Origin: Chryseobacterium cucumeris | Lineage (GTDB): Bacteria; Bacteroidota; Bacteroidia; Flavobacteriales; Weeksellaceae | Direction of reading: 5' to 3' | DNA length: 64,000 bases | Assembly (NCBI RefSeq): GCF_016775705.1 | Contig: NZ_CP068760.1 | Coordinates: 1,922,001 to 1,986,000 of the forward strand | Shown here: piece after piece, positions 25,537 through 34,054 of the stretch | Layout of the letters: each line of letters starts with the position of its first letter | Numbering within the stretch: position 1 is the stretch's first letter | Notes under the pieces: model-generated | The model's database searches: none | Told to the model about the DNA's origin: nothing | Seen by the model: only the letters and a program-made list of their open reading frames with translations | Translations under genes and position numbers: made by a program

Positions 25537-26958
25537 TTATCTGTTAACTCTTCTTGGTTTAACGGCTGCTTCAGGAATGTCCTGTACAGTTCTGAATCCG
25601 ATATAGCTTCTTGCGGAATCTTTTCTTTCCCAATCTCTCGCACCTGTCATCAGTGCATATCCTATATCTTTCCAAGATCCACCTCTTACGGATTTCTTCG
25701 TATCCTTTTTATCCTTAGTAGAAGGATTTAATGTAGAAGTGAATCCAGCTGAAGAGTTGTTAAAAGAAGATAATGTCCATTCAGAAACGTTTCCAGCCAT
25801 ATCAAATAACCCAAACCCATTTTTCTTAAATTTCTTAACTGGAGCTGTATATGTATAAGTACCTTTTTTCTCGTCTTCCATGTAGTTACCTCTCTTAGGC
25901 TTGAAGTTGGCAAGGTAGCAACCTCTGTCATCCATTAAATATGGACCACCCCAAGGGTAAGTAGCATTTTGCATACCACCTCTGGCAGCATATTCCCATT
26001 CAGTTTCTGTTGGAAGACGAAATACTAATGGTTTTTGTTTTTTTCTTTTTAAACTTTCGTTGTAATCTGATTTCAATTTAGATCTGAAGTTACAATAAGC
26101 CCTTGCCTGATCCCAGGTAACCCCGACAACAGGATAGTCTTTATAAGCCTTGTGCCAGAAATACTGTTCAAACAATGGCTCATTGTAAGCAAAGTGGAAA
26201 TCTTTTACCCAAACTGTAGTATCAGGATAGATCGCGATACTTTCACTTTTCAGGTAGTTAGCTCCTCTTTCGTTATCTGCAACAGCAGCGTCCATATCTC
26301 CCCAACGGTAAGTATATTTCAGCTTACTTACATCTAAAATTCTTTCGTTTCCAATTCTTGAAGAAGAAGGCAGATACATAGATTCTAAAACTTCTGCGTA
26401 TTCTACATCCGGATATTTTGATGTACTCCAGTGTAAAGGGATTTTCCAATCTAATCTTTTGCTGGCATCATAGCTTCCGTCTTCACGGCCGCCCTGGCCT
26501 TCCATATATTCTTGATAAGGTGTTAAATTTTCTTCTTTTTTAGCAAGGTATGCGTAATCTCCTATGCTTGCTCCTTTACGTCCACCTTCGTCACCACCTT
26601 CTCCGGCAGCTTCAGCTAGTAAAGTTCTTGCGATAGAGTCTCTTACATAATTGATAAATACTCTGTACTCCGCATTGGTAGTTTCTGCTTCATCCATGAA
26701 GAAAGAAGAAACAGTAACTGTCTTCAATGATGCTTTTTCAGGTGTATTCGTCGGATCCTGGTCTGCTAAACCAGCAACAAACGAACCTGCAGGAATTGCG
26801 ACCATTCCGTATGGTCTTTCCGCAACAAATGATTTAGTTTTTTCTCTTGGTATCAATTCTCCTTTTGTTCCTGGCTTCCCTACAGAAGAGCTGCCACCAC
26901 CTGAACAAGATACCGATGCTACCGACGCAGACAATAATAAAAGAAATATCCTTTTCAT
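25537..26958 (-). CDS. gldK: Type IX secretion lipoprotein GldK (PorK)
   Basis: The signal peptide ends in a lipobox (SVASVSC). The body has the formylglycine-generating-enzyme (FGE/SUMF1) fold: MVAIPAGSFVAG, YPVVGVTWDQARAYCNF, FRLPTETEWEYAARGG, FGLFDMAGNVSEWT and SVRGGSWKDIGYALM. The FGE catalytic cysteines of the last motif are absent, as expected for a structural ring component. GldK is outer-membrane anchored and forms the periplasmic ring with GldN. It is first in the operon, with about 108 bp to the glmS stop upstream. Confidence 0.96.
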   Translation of the reverse strand: MKRIFLLLLSASVASVSCSGGGSSSVGKPGTKGELIPREKTKSFVAERPYGMVAIPAGSFVAGLADQDPTNTPEKASLKTVTVSSFFMDEAETTNAEYRVFINYVRDSIARTLLAEAAGEGGDEGGRKGASIGDYAYLAKKEENLTPYQEYMEGQGGREDGSYDASKRLDWKIPLHWSTSKYPDVEYAEVLESMYLPSSSRIGNERILDVSKLKYTYRWGDMDAAVADNERGANYLKSESIAIYPDTTVWVKDFHFAYNEPLFEQYFWHKAYKDYPVVGVTWDQARAYCNFRSKLKSDYNESLKRKKQKPLVFRLPTETEWEYAARGGMQNATYPWGGPYLMDDRGCYLANFKPKRGNYMEDEKKGTYTYTAPVKKFKKNGFGLFDMAGNVSEWTLSSFNNSSAGFTSTLNPSTKDKKDTKKSVRGGSWKDIGYALMTGARDWERKDSARSYIGFRTVQDIPEAAVKPRRVNR

Positions 26959-27066
26959 GTTAATTTTTATAATTAAGCCGTAAATATATAATTTTTTTAA
27001 GAAACTTTTAAGATTTTTTTTGAAATAACGGAAGAAATCTAAATTTATTTTATTTACAACAACTTT

Positions 27067-28920
27067 TTATTCCACGGTAACAGATTTTGCAAGGTTTCTC
27101 GGTTGATCTACGTTGGCTCCTCTATATACTGCAATATAATAAGCAAGCAGTTGAAGAGGTACGGAAGCAACGATTGGAGAGAAACATTCTGAAGTTTCAG
27201 GGATTTCGATAACATAATCTGCCATTTCGCTCACCTGACGGTCTCCTTTATTTACTACAGCGATAATTTTTCCTTTTCTCGCTTTAATTTCCTGAACGTT
27301 ACTCACAATTTTATCATAGTGGCCTTTTCTAGGTGCTATAATTACAATCGGCATGTTTTCGTCGATCAGGGCAATCGGACCGTGCTTCATTTCTGCAGCC
27401 GGGTATCCTTCTGCATGGATATAAGAAATTTCTTTTAATTTTAAGGCTCCTTCCAGGGCTGCAGGATAATTGTATCCTCTTCCCAGGTAAAGGAAATTGG
27501 TAGCTTTCACAAAATCTTTTGCAATATTCTGCGTAAGCTCATGAGTGGTATTTAACACATCTTCAATTTTCTTAGGAATAGCATCAAGCTCAGCAATTAA
27601 GCTCATAAATTCAGCGTTTCCTAAGTTTCCGTTGTGCTTTCCTAATTTAAAGGCAATTAAAGTAAGAATGGTAAGCTGTGCTGTAAATGCTTTGGTAGAA
27701 GCAACCCCGATTTCCGGGCCAGCATGGGTATAAGAACCTGCATCTGTGATTCTTGCAATGGAAGAATCTACAACATTACATATACCATATATAAATGCAC
27801 CTTTTTCTTTTGCTAATTTTAAAGCAGCCATTGTATCAGCCGTTTCTCCGGACTGAGAAATAGCAATTACCACATCTTTATCAGTAATAATCGGGTTTCT
27901 GTATCTGAACTCTGACGCATATTCTACTTCAACAGGGATTCTTGCATATTCTTCAATCAGATATTCTCCGATAAGACCTGCATGCCATGAAGTACCGCAG
28001 GCAATGATAATAATCCTGTTGGCATTTTTGAATTTCTCAACATGATCCCAGATTCCAGCCATTTTAATAACTCCTTCATCTACAAGAAGTCTACCTCTCA
28101 TTGTATCGTGTACAGATTTAGGCTGCTCGAAGATTTCTTTAAGCATGAAATGCTCGTAACCCCCTTTTTCAATCTGTTCAAGACTTAATTTAAGCTCCTG
28201 AATTTCAGGCTCAATTTTAGAGTTTTCATTGATGGTTCTGATATCTACTCCGTTTTCAAGAGAGATCGTTGCCATATGTCCTTCTTCAAGATAAATAGCT
28301 TCTTTTGTAAATTCCACGAATGGAGAAGCATCAGAAGCGATAAAATATTCTTTATCACCGATTCCGATTGCAAGAGGAGAACCTAATCTTCCTACGACCA
28401 ATACCCCTGGATAATCTTCATGAAGTACAGTGATGGCATATGCTCCATATACTTCATTCAATGCATATCTCACTGCTGTAGGGAAATCAATTTCAGGATT
28501 AAGATCCATAAAATACTGGATAAGGTTTACCAATACTTCAGTATCTGTCTCTGATTTGAAAGTGAATCCTTTTTCAGTAAGCATTGTTTTAATAGTATCA
28601 TAGTTTTCAATAATACCATTGTGTACAATTGCAATTTTACCGTTGTTTGACAAGTGCGGATGGGAGTTTCTGTCACTTGGAACTCCATGGGTTGCCCAAC
28701 GGGTGTGTCCCATTCCAATTTTAGACTTTCCTTTTAGCTCTTTGGAAATATTCACCAAATCCTCCACTTTACCTTTTGTTTTTTCTACTTCCAGCTTGTT
28801 ATCTGAACCTTCTAAAACAATTCCGGCACTGTCATACCCTCTATATTCCAATCTTCTAAGACCATTAATTACAATTTCATAAGCGTCTTGAAATCCTGTA
28901 TATCCTACTATTCCGCACAT
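27067..28920 (-). CDS. glmS: Glutamine--fructose-6-phosphate aminotransferase (isomerizing)
   Basis: GlmS makes glucosamine-6-phosphate for peptidoglycan and LPS. At 617 aa it has the complete architecture. The class II glutaminase domain starts MCGIVGYTG with nucleophile Cys2 after Met removal, and includes GMGHTRWATHG and IVHNGIIENY. Two SIS domains carry ACGTSWHAG, ISQSGETADT, GVASTKAF and the C-terminal LAKSVTVE. No glmS ribozyme is expected or seen upstream. It lies 30 bp after the DUF4270 gene, so it is probably the last gene of that operon. Confidence 0.98.
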   Translation of the reverse strand: MCGIVGYTGFQDAYEIVINGLRRLEYRGYDSAGIVLEGSDNKLEVEKTKGKVEDLVNISKELKGKSKIGMGHTRWATHGVPSDRNSHPHLSNNGKIAIVHNGIIENYDTIKTMLTEKGFTFKSETDTEVLVNLIQYFMDLNPEIDFPTAVRYALNEVYGAYAITVLHEDYPGVLVVGRLGSPLAIGIGDKEYFIASDASPFVEFTKEAIYLEEGHMATISLENGVDIRTINENSKIEPEIQELKLSLEQIEKGGYEHFMLKEIFEQPKSVHDTMRGRLLVDEGVIKMAGIWDHVEKFKNANRIIIIACGTSWHAGLIGEYLIEEYARIPVEVEYASEFRYRNPIITDKDVVIAISQSGETADTMAALKLAKEKGAFIYGICNVVDSSIARITDAGSYTHAGPEIGVASTKAFTAQLTILTLIAFKLGKHNGNLGNAEFMSLIAELDAIPKKIEDVLNTTHELTQNIAKDFVKATNFLYLGRGYNYPAALEGALKLKEISYIHAEGYPAAEMKHGPIALIDENMPIVIIAPRKGHYDKIVSNVQEIKARKGKIIAVVNKGDRQVSEMADYVIEIPETSECFSPIVASVPLQLLAYYIAVYRGANVDQPRNLAKSVTVE

Positions 28921-28950
28921 ATTTTATTTTGTATAGTGTTGTTTGTTGTT

Positions 28951-30600
28951 CTATTTTTTCGTTCCGTAAGTCACCAATAACTGGATTCTCTTCGGATTCG
29001 TATTGGTTTTATCTACTCCTGTAAGAATAATTCTGTTCATATCAAATGCTCTTGTTGTATTACGAACTCCTAAAAGGGTTCCTGTAGCATTGGCAGCAAA
29101 TGTTCCTGCACTGATTATTAAAGGTTTATTAACAACCAGCTGTTCAACTCCATCTACTGTTTCTTTCTTCCCTTCTACAAGATCCTTAACTGTTTTTGTT
29201 ACGACAAAATCATAATAACCTGGTTCAGGTTTATCTTTAAAATAATATAATCCAAGCCCGTTGGTAAGATCTGAAGTAAACGCCAGTTTTTTGTAGTCAA
29301 TTTTACCACCAGCATCTAATGTATTGGTTAAAAGTGAAAATCTGCGGTCTTCAGTAGAACCTGTATTTTTCCACGTTGCAGCATCAAGATAGATTCTGAT
29401 TTTAGCACTTACAATACCTGCTTTATCTTTAACAAAAATATCCTTAAGCTTTGCAATCGTCTCATCTTTAATCTTAACTACCACAGATGGTCCTCCCATT
29501 CCCTGAACAAAAAGTCTTTCATCTCCTTCACTAGGGTTACTTGCAGCCAATGCAGCCGCAACAGATGATCCGGATCTGCTGTATTCATACAGCCCGAGAT
29601 GCGCATTAGAACCTCCTAAGTTGAAATTAAGGGTTGTCTGCGGTCTTGTTGTTGTTCCGTTCTCTGTTTTATCATATTTATAATACATGATAAGCTGCAA
29701 ATCATTAGGAGAGAACTGGTAAAGATATTTATCCGTTTCATCTACAGAAATTTTTATTCCTTTAAAATATCTGATGAAGTTGGAAGCATCCTGAAGCTCA
29801 GGTTTTCCTTTTTTATCAAGAATATGAGTCTGGAAAAAGTCTGTATTACTCAACTTCATTCTGAATCCTAAGTTTCCGGTAAATACAACTGAGTTGTCAG
29901 ATTTTTTAGTGATAGATGTAGAACTGATAGTACCGTCAAATACTCCTGATCCCAGCAGTTCACCAGTACTTATTGTTTTATTGGAACGTTTGAAACTGTC
30001 ATCATTTGCATCTATGAACGTGGTTACTTCATGTACATTGATTTTCATTGATTTTGAACCTGCTGTTTTACCGTATTTACGAACAGGGTACATTTTCTTT
30101 TCAATGGAAACCGCTGTAGCAACTCCATCTACCGGGAAATCAGTTTTCTCAAATGTTTTTGTTTTTAATGAATCGCCTTCAAAAAAGTAGGTATTCGCGG
30201 CAGTATTTGCAGGTGGTCTCACTACAAGAACTACAGAATCTACTTTTGGATTCGCTCCGTTAAAATCATAATTATCTACCGGCATTCTCAGCTGAGTAAC
30301 ATAAGAAGCTCTCTGCATTCCAAACTGGTTTTCAGTAAATGCTCCAAGAACACCTACATAGGAAGCCGAACCAGATTCGCTCACCCCACTGATCAGTCTG
30401 GCAGCATCACTTCTGATTGAATCGTTGTTACTGTAATTGTATGCGATAACGGGATATGCAATTTCATTACCTTGTGCTGCATCATCATTAAACAACTGCT
30501 CGCCAAGAGAATCCGGATCCGGTTCGCAGTTATGAAGGAATGTACTTCCGAAAAACGCCATCAAAAGTATGGCGAAGGTCCTTTTAAGATTATAAGTCAT
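28951..30600 (-). CDS. DUF4270 family lipoprotein
   Basis: A 549-aa secreted beta-rich protein with a lipoprotein-like N-terminus (FGSTFLHNCEPDPDSLG, Cys25). Recognisable DUF4270 features are the N-terminal SLGEQLF, strand-rich repeats with the pattern VDSVVLVVRPP, and C-terminal MNRIILTGVDKTNTNPKRIQLLVTYG. The function of DUF4270 is unknown; it is widespread in Bacteroidota next to glycogen-synthase-like and panC genes, as here. It is 14 bp downstream of the short GlgA-like gene. Confidence 0.88.
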   Translation of the reverse strand: MTYNLKRTFAILLMAFFGSTFLHNCEPDPDSLGEQLFNDDAAQGNEIAYPVIAYNYSNNDSIRSDAARLISGVSESGSASYVGVLGAFTENQFGMQRASYVTQLRMPVDNYDFNGANPKVDSVVLVVRPPANTAANTYFFEGDSLKTKTFEKTDFPVDGVATAVSIEKKMYPVRKYGKTAGSKSMKINVHEVTTFIDANDDSFKRSNKTISTGELLGSGVFDGTISSTSITKKSDNSVVFTGNLGFRMKLSNTDFFQTHILDKKGKPELQDASNFIRYFKGIKISVDETDKYLYQFSPNDLQLIMYYKYDKTENGTTTRPQTTLNFNLGGSNAHLGLYEYSRSGSSVAAALAASNPSEGDERLFVQGMGGPSVVVKIKDETIAKLKDIFVKDKAGIVSAKIRIYLDAATWKNTGSTEDRRFSLLTNTLDAGGKIDYKKLAFTSDLTNGLGLYYFKDKPEPGYYDFVVTKTVKDLVEGKKETVDGVEQLVVNKPLIISAGTFAANATGTLLGVRNTTRAFDMNRIILTGVDKTNTNPKRIQLLVTYGTKK

Positions 30601-30614
30601 TAAAAATGTGTTTT

Positions 30615-31385
30615 TTAATAAAGTTGATTTATTGAATCTATGTCCAGATACTCTGATTTTTGGGTAGCAGTTTCATTGAAAGCTTTATCCAGATCTTCAT
30701 CCAGAAACTCGTCACCTTTCACAACGGCATCTACATAGTTCATACTTTCGATAACAAAACTTTTAATCGTTGGGTTATCTAACGCTTTTAATCCTGAAAT
30801 ATTATCAAACTGCAGTTTTTCGTCAATCTTTTTATCCAGGTCAGCATCTTTCTCATTGTAAAGAGAAAGTATAATTTTCGCGTCTTTGAAATAAGTATCT
30901 GATTCGTAGTACGTTTTAAGATAAATTGGAACAAAAGAAGACATCCATCCATTTAAATGGATAACATCCGGCACCCAGTTTAGTTTCTTAATGGTTTCAA
31001 TAACTCCTCTTGCAAAGAAAATAGCTCTTTCGTCATTGTCTTCAAAAGGGTTTCCTTCATCGTCGAAATAATATTGTTTTCTTTTGAAGTATTCTTCATT
31101 GTCAATAAAGTAAACCTGAAGTCTTTCCCCCGGAAGAGACGCTACTTTAATGATCAGAGGCTGGTCCAGATCATTGATAATAATATTCATCCCTGAAAGA
31201 CGGATTACTTCATGAAGCTGGAATTTTCTCTCACTTATTTGTCCAAATCTTGGCATAAAAACTCTTACATCATTGCCTTCTTGGTGCATCTTAAGTGCCA
31301 TTTTGTTTACCACTGCAGCCATATTTGTATCTTCCTGATATGGATACATCTCTGTAGTAATGTACAGTATTTTTTGATTCGGCAT
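30615..31385 (-). CDS. Short glycogen/starch synthase-like protein (N-terminal GT5 domain only)
   Basis: The protein resembles only the N-terminal Rossmann half of GlgA: KILYITTEMYPYQED..., DVRVFMPRFGQI, VYFIDNEEYFKR, VPDVIHLNGWMSSFVPIYL. The substrate loop KxGGLxDV of real GlgA is replaced by QEDTNMAAV, the HxHDWHT segment reads HLNGWMS, and the C-terminal GT5 domain is missing. At 256 aa it is about half the usual length, and the DUF4270 start follows after 14 bp, so a frameshift does not explain the loss. The start at 31385 is chosen because the upstream TTG (31427) lies in a promoter box. It is probably catalytically inactive. Confidence 0.8.
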   Translation of the reverse strand: MPNQKILYITTEMYPYQEDTNMAAVVNKMALKMHQEGNDVRVFMPRFGQISERKFQLHEVIRLSGMNIIINDLDQPLIIKVASLPGERLQVYFIDNEEYFKRKQYYFDDEGNPFEDNDERAIFFARGVIETIKKLNWVPDVIHLNGWMSSFVPIYLKTYYESDTYFKDAKIILSLYNEKDADLDKKIDEKLQFDNISGLKALDNPTIKSFVIESMNYVDAVVKGDEFLDEDLDKAFNETATQKSEYLDIDSINQLY

Positions 31386-31424
31386 AAACTTTCTATCTAA
31401 TTTTTGTAAAAATGCTTTAATGTG

Positions 31425-31432
31425 CAAAATTA
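31425..31432 (-). promoter_or_regulatory. -7 element (TAATTTTG) for the GlgA-like/DUF4270/glmS operon
   Basis: Exact TANNTTTG on the minus strand, 40 bp before the chosen ATG at 31385. The -33 half is unclear. Confidence 0.5.
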
Positions 31433-31527
31433 CAAAAAAACATCCAACATTATTTTAATTAACATTTTTTTACGAAAATTCCCTTTTCAAATTATTAAAA
31501 CCACATATTATTATGCGATATTTTTAG

Positions 31528-31535
31528 TATTTTTG
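31528..31535 (+). promoter_or_regulatory. -7 element (TATTTTTG) for panC
   Basis: Exact TANNTTTG match 21 bp before the panC ATG. No TTG at -33. Confidence 0.5.
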
Positions 31536-31555
31536 AAATAGTATTAAAATAAACT

Positions 31556-32404
31556 ATGGAAGTTCTAAAAAACAGAAAAGTCCTTCAGGATTTCATTGAA
31601 AGACAGAAAGAAATGGGAAAAAGAATTGGCTTTGCCCCTACCATGGGTGCCCTGCACAAAGGCCATCTTTCTCTGTATGAAGAGGCAAGAAAGGAAAATG
31701 ATCTTGTTATTTCTTCAATTTTTGTAAATCCAACTCAATTTAACAATCCTGAAGATCTTGAAAAATATCCAAGAGATGTCAACAGAGATATATTGATTCT
31801 TCAGAATTCTGGTCTTGTAGATGCAGTTTATATTCCGGAGGTAGCAGATATTTACCCTGAGAAAGCCGAAAGCCTGCGATATGATTTTGACGGACTGGAA
31901 AATGAGATGGAAGGAAAATCAAGACCGGGTCATTTTGATGGTGTAGGAACTGTTGTAGAAGAACTTTTCAGACAGGTAAAGCCTGATAATGCTTATTTTG
32001 GTGAAAAAGATTTCCAGCAGCTTGCTATTATTAAAAAAATGGTAGAGAAAAAGCATCTTCCCGTTAAAATAACCGGAGTTCCTATTTACAGGGCAGAAAA
32101 CGGATTGGCGCTAAGCTCAAGAAATCAAAGACTTCATGAAGACCGGAGAGAAGCCTCTAAAGTAATTTATGAGACTTTAAAAAAAGTAAACGACTGGTTC
32201 AGAACTGTTACCATTCCGGAAATCAAGGAAAGAGTAGCTGATATTTTTGATGACCAGCAGGGAATGAAACTGGAATATTTCCTGATTGCTGATGAAAAAA
32301 CATTACAGGAGACTGATTTTTTCTATAAAGACAGAAGCTTCAGAGCATTTATTGTAGTGGTAGTAGATGGTGTAAGATTAATTGACAATATGCATCTGGA
32401 TTAA
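31556..32404 (+). CDS. panC: Pantothenate synthetase PanC
   Basis: PanC condenses pantoate and beta-alanine with ATP in the cytoplasm (coenzyme A pathway). The nucleotidyltransferase signature FAPTMGALHKGHLSL (27-41, containing the HxGH-type motif) is clear, as are SIFVNPTQFNNPEDLEKYPR, KPDNAYFGEKDFQQL and the KMSKS-like ALSSRNQRL. At 282 aa it has normal length. It is divergent from the GlgA-like/DUF4270/glmS operon, with a terminator right after it. Confidence 0.97.
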   Translation: MEVLKNRKVLQDFIERQKEMGKRIGFAPTMGALHKGHLSLYEEARKENDLVISSIFVNPTQFNNPEDLEKYPRDVNRDILILQNSGLVDAVYIPEVADIYPEKAESLRYDFDGLENEMEGKSRPGHFDGVGTVVEELFRQVKPDNAYFGEKDFQQLAIIKKMVEKKHLPVKITGVPIYRAENGLALSSRNQRLHEDRREASKVIYETLKKVNDWFRTVTIPEIKERVADIFDDQQGMKLEYFLIADEKTLQETDFFYKDRSFRAFIVVVVDGVRLIDNMHLD

Positions 32405-32426
32405 TCTTTCCAGATTTAAATATCAG

Positions 32427-32455
32427 ATCCCTGACTTAGGTCGGGGATTTTTTTA
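32427..32455 (+). terminator. Terminator of panC
   Basis: ATCCCTGAC (32427-32435) pairs with GTCGGGGAT (32440-32448, one G-T) and is followed by seven T. Confidence 0.8.
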
Positions 32456-32504
32456 TTGATATTGAATAAAGTAAGGCTAACACCATTCACAACCTTGATT
32501 CATA

Positions 32505-32538
32505 CAAAAATCAAAGGCCTCCTGAAGGAAGCCTTTGA
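32505..32538 (-). terminator. Terminator of the tRNA cluster
   Basis: TCAAAGGC/GCCTTTGA (32511-32518, 32531-32538) with inner pairing TCC/GGA. On the minus strand it is followed by TTTTTG. Confidence 0.7.
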
Positions 32539-32592
32539 AACACCAAATCACAAAATATTAATATGAAAAAAATTTACTTTTCAGTAAACTTG

Positions 32593-32665
32593 TGACCCGG
32601 CTGGGATTCGAACCCAGGACCCATACATTAAAAGTGTATTGCTCTACCAGCTGAGCTACCGAGTC
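32593..32665 (-). tRNA. tRNA-Lys(TTT), distal copy
   Basis: 73-nt cloverleaf: acceptor GACTCGG/CCGGGTC with discriminator A, D stem GCTC/GAGC, anticodon stem ATACA/TGTAT with loop CTTTTAA (anticodon at 32630-32632), T arm CTGGG-TTCGAAT-CCCAG. CCA is not encoded. It is identical to the copy at 32839-32911. Confidence 0.97.
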
Positions 32666-32720
32666 GGCCACAATTAAAATGAAATAAATTTCAATATTAA
32701 TTATAAAATTTTCTTTGCAG

Positions 32721-32803
32721 TGCCTGCGACTGGACTCGAACCAGCACATCCTTAGGAAACCACCCCCTCAAGATGGCGTGTCTACCAATTTCACCACGCA
32801 GGC
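32721..32803 (-). tRNA. tRNA-Leu(GAG)
   Basis: 83-nt type II cloverleaf: acceptor GCCTGCG/CGCAGGC with discriminator A, anticodon stem CCATC/GGTGG with loop TTGAGGG (anticodon GAG at 32767-32769), long variable arm, T loop TTCGAGT. Flanked on both sides by tRNA-Lys. Confidence 0.96.
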
Positions 32804-32838
32804 AATAAAATCACAAATTAAGTAATTATTATTGCTAG

Positions 32839-32911
32839 TGACCCGGCTGGGATTCGAACCCAGGACCCATACATTAAAAGTGTATTGCTCTACCAGCTGA
32901 GCTACCGAGTC
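32839..32911 (-). tRNA. tRNA-Lys(TTT), proximal copy
   Basis: Identical in sequence to the distal copy. The identity covers 80 bp (32838-32917 versus 32592-32671), including a few flanking bases. It is first in the Lys-Leu-Lys transcript. Confidence 0.97.
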
Positions 32912-32965
32912 GGCCACTTGTGCAACAAGTTTTCATTTAAGTAATGTCCCTTGTTTTAAGTGGTG

Positions 32966-32994
32966 CAAAGATATGACTTTTTTCTTTATCTCAA
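32966..32994 (-). promoter_or_regulatory. Promoter of the tRNA cluster (TTG-N18-TATCTTTG)
   Basis: On the minus strand TTG (complement of 32992-32994) is followed 18 bp later by TATCTTTG (32966-32973). The start would lie about 48 bp before the first tRNA-Lys. Confidence 0.7.
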
Positions 32995-33026
32995 AACTTT
33001 TTCGCAAATTTGTTTAAAAAAAATTC

Positions 33027-33542
33027 ATGGTAATTTCATTGATCGGATACATGGGAAGTGGCAAATCGCACATTTCCAAAATATTAAGCGAAAAAATCGA
33101 TTTTAAATTAATTGACCTCGATAAAGAGATTTCCAGAAGAAATAAATTAACCATCCCTGAAATTTTCGAGAAAAAGGGAGAGATTTACTTTAGAAAACTG
33201 GAAAGGGAGGCACTTGAAGAGATATTGGCTTCTGAAGAAAATGTAGTTTTAAGTCTTGGCGGAGGAACCCCGGTGTATTATAATAATATGGAGATCATTA
33301 ATCACAACTCCAAGAGCGTTTTTTTAAGAACCGGAGTGGGAACACTGGTGGAAAGACTTTCAAAGCAGAAAGAAAAAAGGCCACTGATTGCCAATATATC
33401 AGATGAAGACCTGCCGGAATTTATTGCCAAACATTTATTTGAAAGAAATCAGTTTTACAGCAAAGCACAATTCACTGTCGGGACAGATTCCAGAGAACCG
33501 GAAGACATCGTTAACGAAATAGTAGAAAAGCTCTATCTCTAG
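33027..33542 (+). CDS. aroK: Shikimate kinase
   Basis: AroK phosphorylates shikimate in aromatic amino-acid biosynthesis. At 171 aa it has normal size. The Walker A loop GYMGSGKS is at 7-14, the shikimate-binding Asp pair is in DLDKEI (30-35), Arg56 lies in YFRKLER, and the LGGGTP loop is at 77-82. The lid Arg is in KEKRPLI. Its last codons and stop lie inside a terminator hairpin. It converges on the S4-domain gene 19 bp away. Confidence 0.96.
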   Translation: MVISLIGYMGSGKSHISKILSEKIDFKLIDLDKEISRRNKLTIPEIFEKKGEIYFRKLEREALEEILASEENVVLSLGGGTPVYYNNMEIINHNSKSVFLRTGVGTLVERLSKQKEKRPLIANISDEDLPEFIAKHLFERNQFYSKAQFTVGTDSREPEDIVNEIVEKLYL

Positions 33543-33560
33543 AGCTTTTTTACTTTTTAT
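33526..33560 (+). terminator. Terminator overlapping the aroK stop codon
   Basis: Perfect 10-bp inverted repeat AAAAGCTCTA/TAGAGCTTTT (33526-33535, 33540-33549) with a 4-bp loop. The second arm begins with the aroK stop TAG and continues into a T-run. Confidence 0.8.
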
Positions 33561-33561
33561 A

Positions 33562-33999
33562 TTAATCTTCATCCTCACCTTCACCGCCAGTCTCTCCGAA
33601 GAAATCATCCCAGTCTGTAAAATCGGAGTCGATATCGTTGCCTACATATTCATCCATTTCTCTTCTGTCTTTTTTGGTAGGTCTTCCCTCTCCTTTGTTT
33701 CTGTAATAGTCCTGTGACATTTTACGAAGTTTCAGTAATTCGTATTGCTCTTTATCTGTGACGTCCTGAATGTGAAGAGGCACCAGCTTTGCTCCAATTC
33801 TGCTTTTAGGAATCTGAATTACCTTTATTTTATAATCAATCTGATTCTTACGGATTTTGATCGTATCTCCTTCTTTTACTTCTTTAGACGACTTTACGGC
33901 AGACGTTCCTATAGAAACTCTGTTCTTTTTAATCTCCTCTGCTGCAATACTTCTCGTCTTATAAAAACGAATGCTCCATAAAAATTTATCTATTCTCAT
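33562..33999 (-). CDS. S4-domain RNA-binding protein (Hsp15/RqcP-like)
   Basis: The N-terminal ~60 residues are an S4 RNA-binding domain (MRIDKFLWSIRFYKTRSIAAEEIKKNRVSIG...VKEGDTIKI), the form seen in Hsp15 and RqcP, which rescue stalled 50S/nascent-chain complexes. A basic middle part (YYRNKGEGRPTKKDRREMDEY) is followed by an unusual strongly acidic tail (DIDSDFTDWDDFFGETGGEGEDED). Length 145 aa. It is divergent from a lipoprotein gene 55 bp away. Assignment to Hsp15 rather than another S4 protein is likely but not certain. Confidence 0.88.
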   Translation of the reverse strand: MRIDKFLWSIRFYKTRSIAAEEIKKNRVSIGTSAVKSSKEVKEGDTIKIRKNQIDYKIKVIQIPKSRIGAKLVPLHIQDVTDKEQYELLKLRKMSQDYYRNKGEGRPTKKDRREMDEYVGNDIDSDFTDWDDFFGETGGEGEDED

Positions 34000-34008
34000 A
34001 TTTTTTTA

Positions 34009-34016
34009 TACTTTTG
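34009..34016 (+). promoter_or_regulatory. -7 element (TACTTTTG) for the 255-aa lipoprotein
   Basis: Exact TANNTTTG, 39 bp before the ATG at 34055; no clear -33. Confidence 0.4.
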
Positions 34017-34054
34017 CCGTTATATTATTTGTAAAGTAATTAAAGTTTTTTGAA

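Noticed and set aside
26959..27066. Promoter of gldK
   Set aside because: The best candidate (TATATTTA) misses the final G of TANNTTTG and has no spaced TTG, so I do not annotate it.
28921..28950. glmS ribozyme upstream of glmS
   Set aside because: Only 30 bp separate glmS from the upstream gene, too short for the ribozyme, which is mainly a Firmicutes feature.
31386..31427. TTG-initiated extension of the GlgA-like gene
   Set aside because: Overlaps TAATTTTG on the same strand; the ATG at 31385 directly starts the Rossmann strand.
30615..31427. Frameshift or assembly error truncating glgA
   Set aside because: No C-terminal GT5 remnant exists in any frame downstream; the next gene begins after 14 bp.
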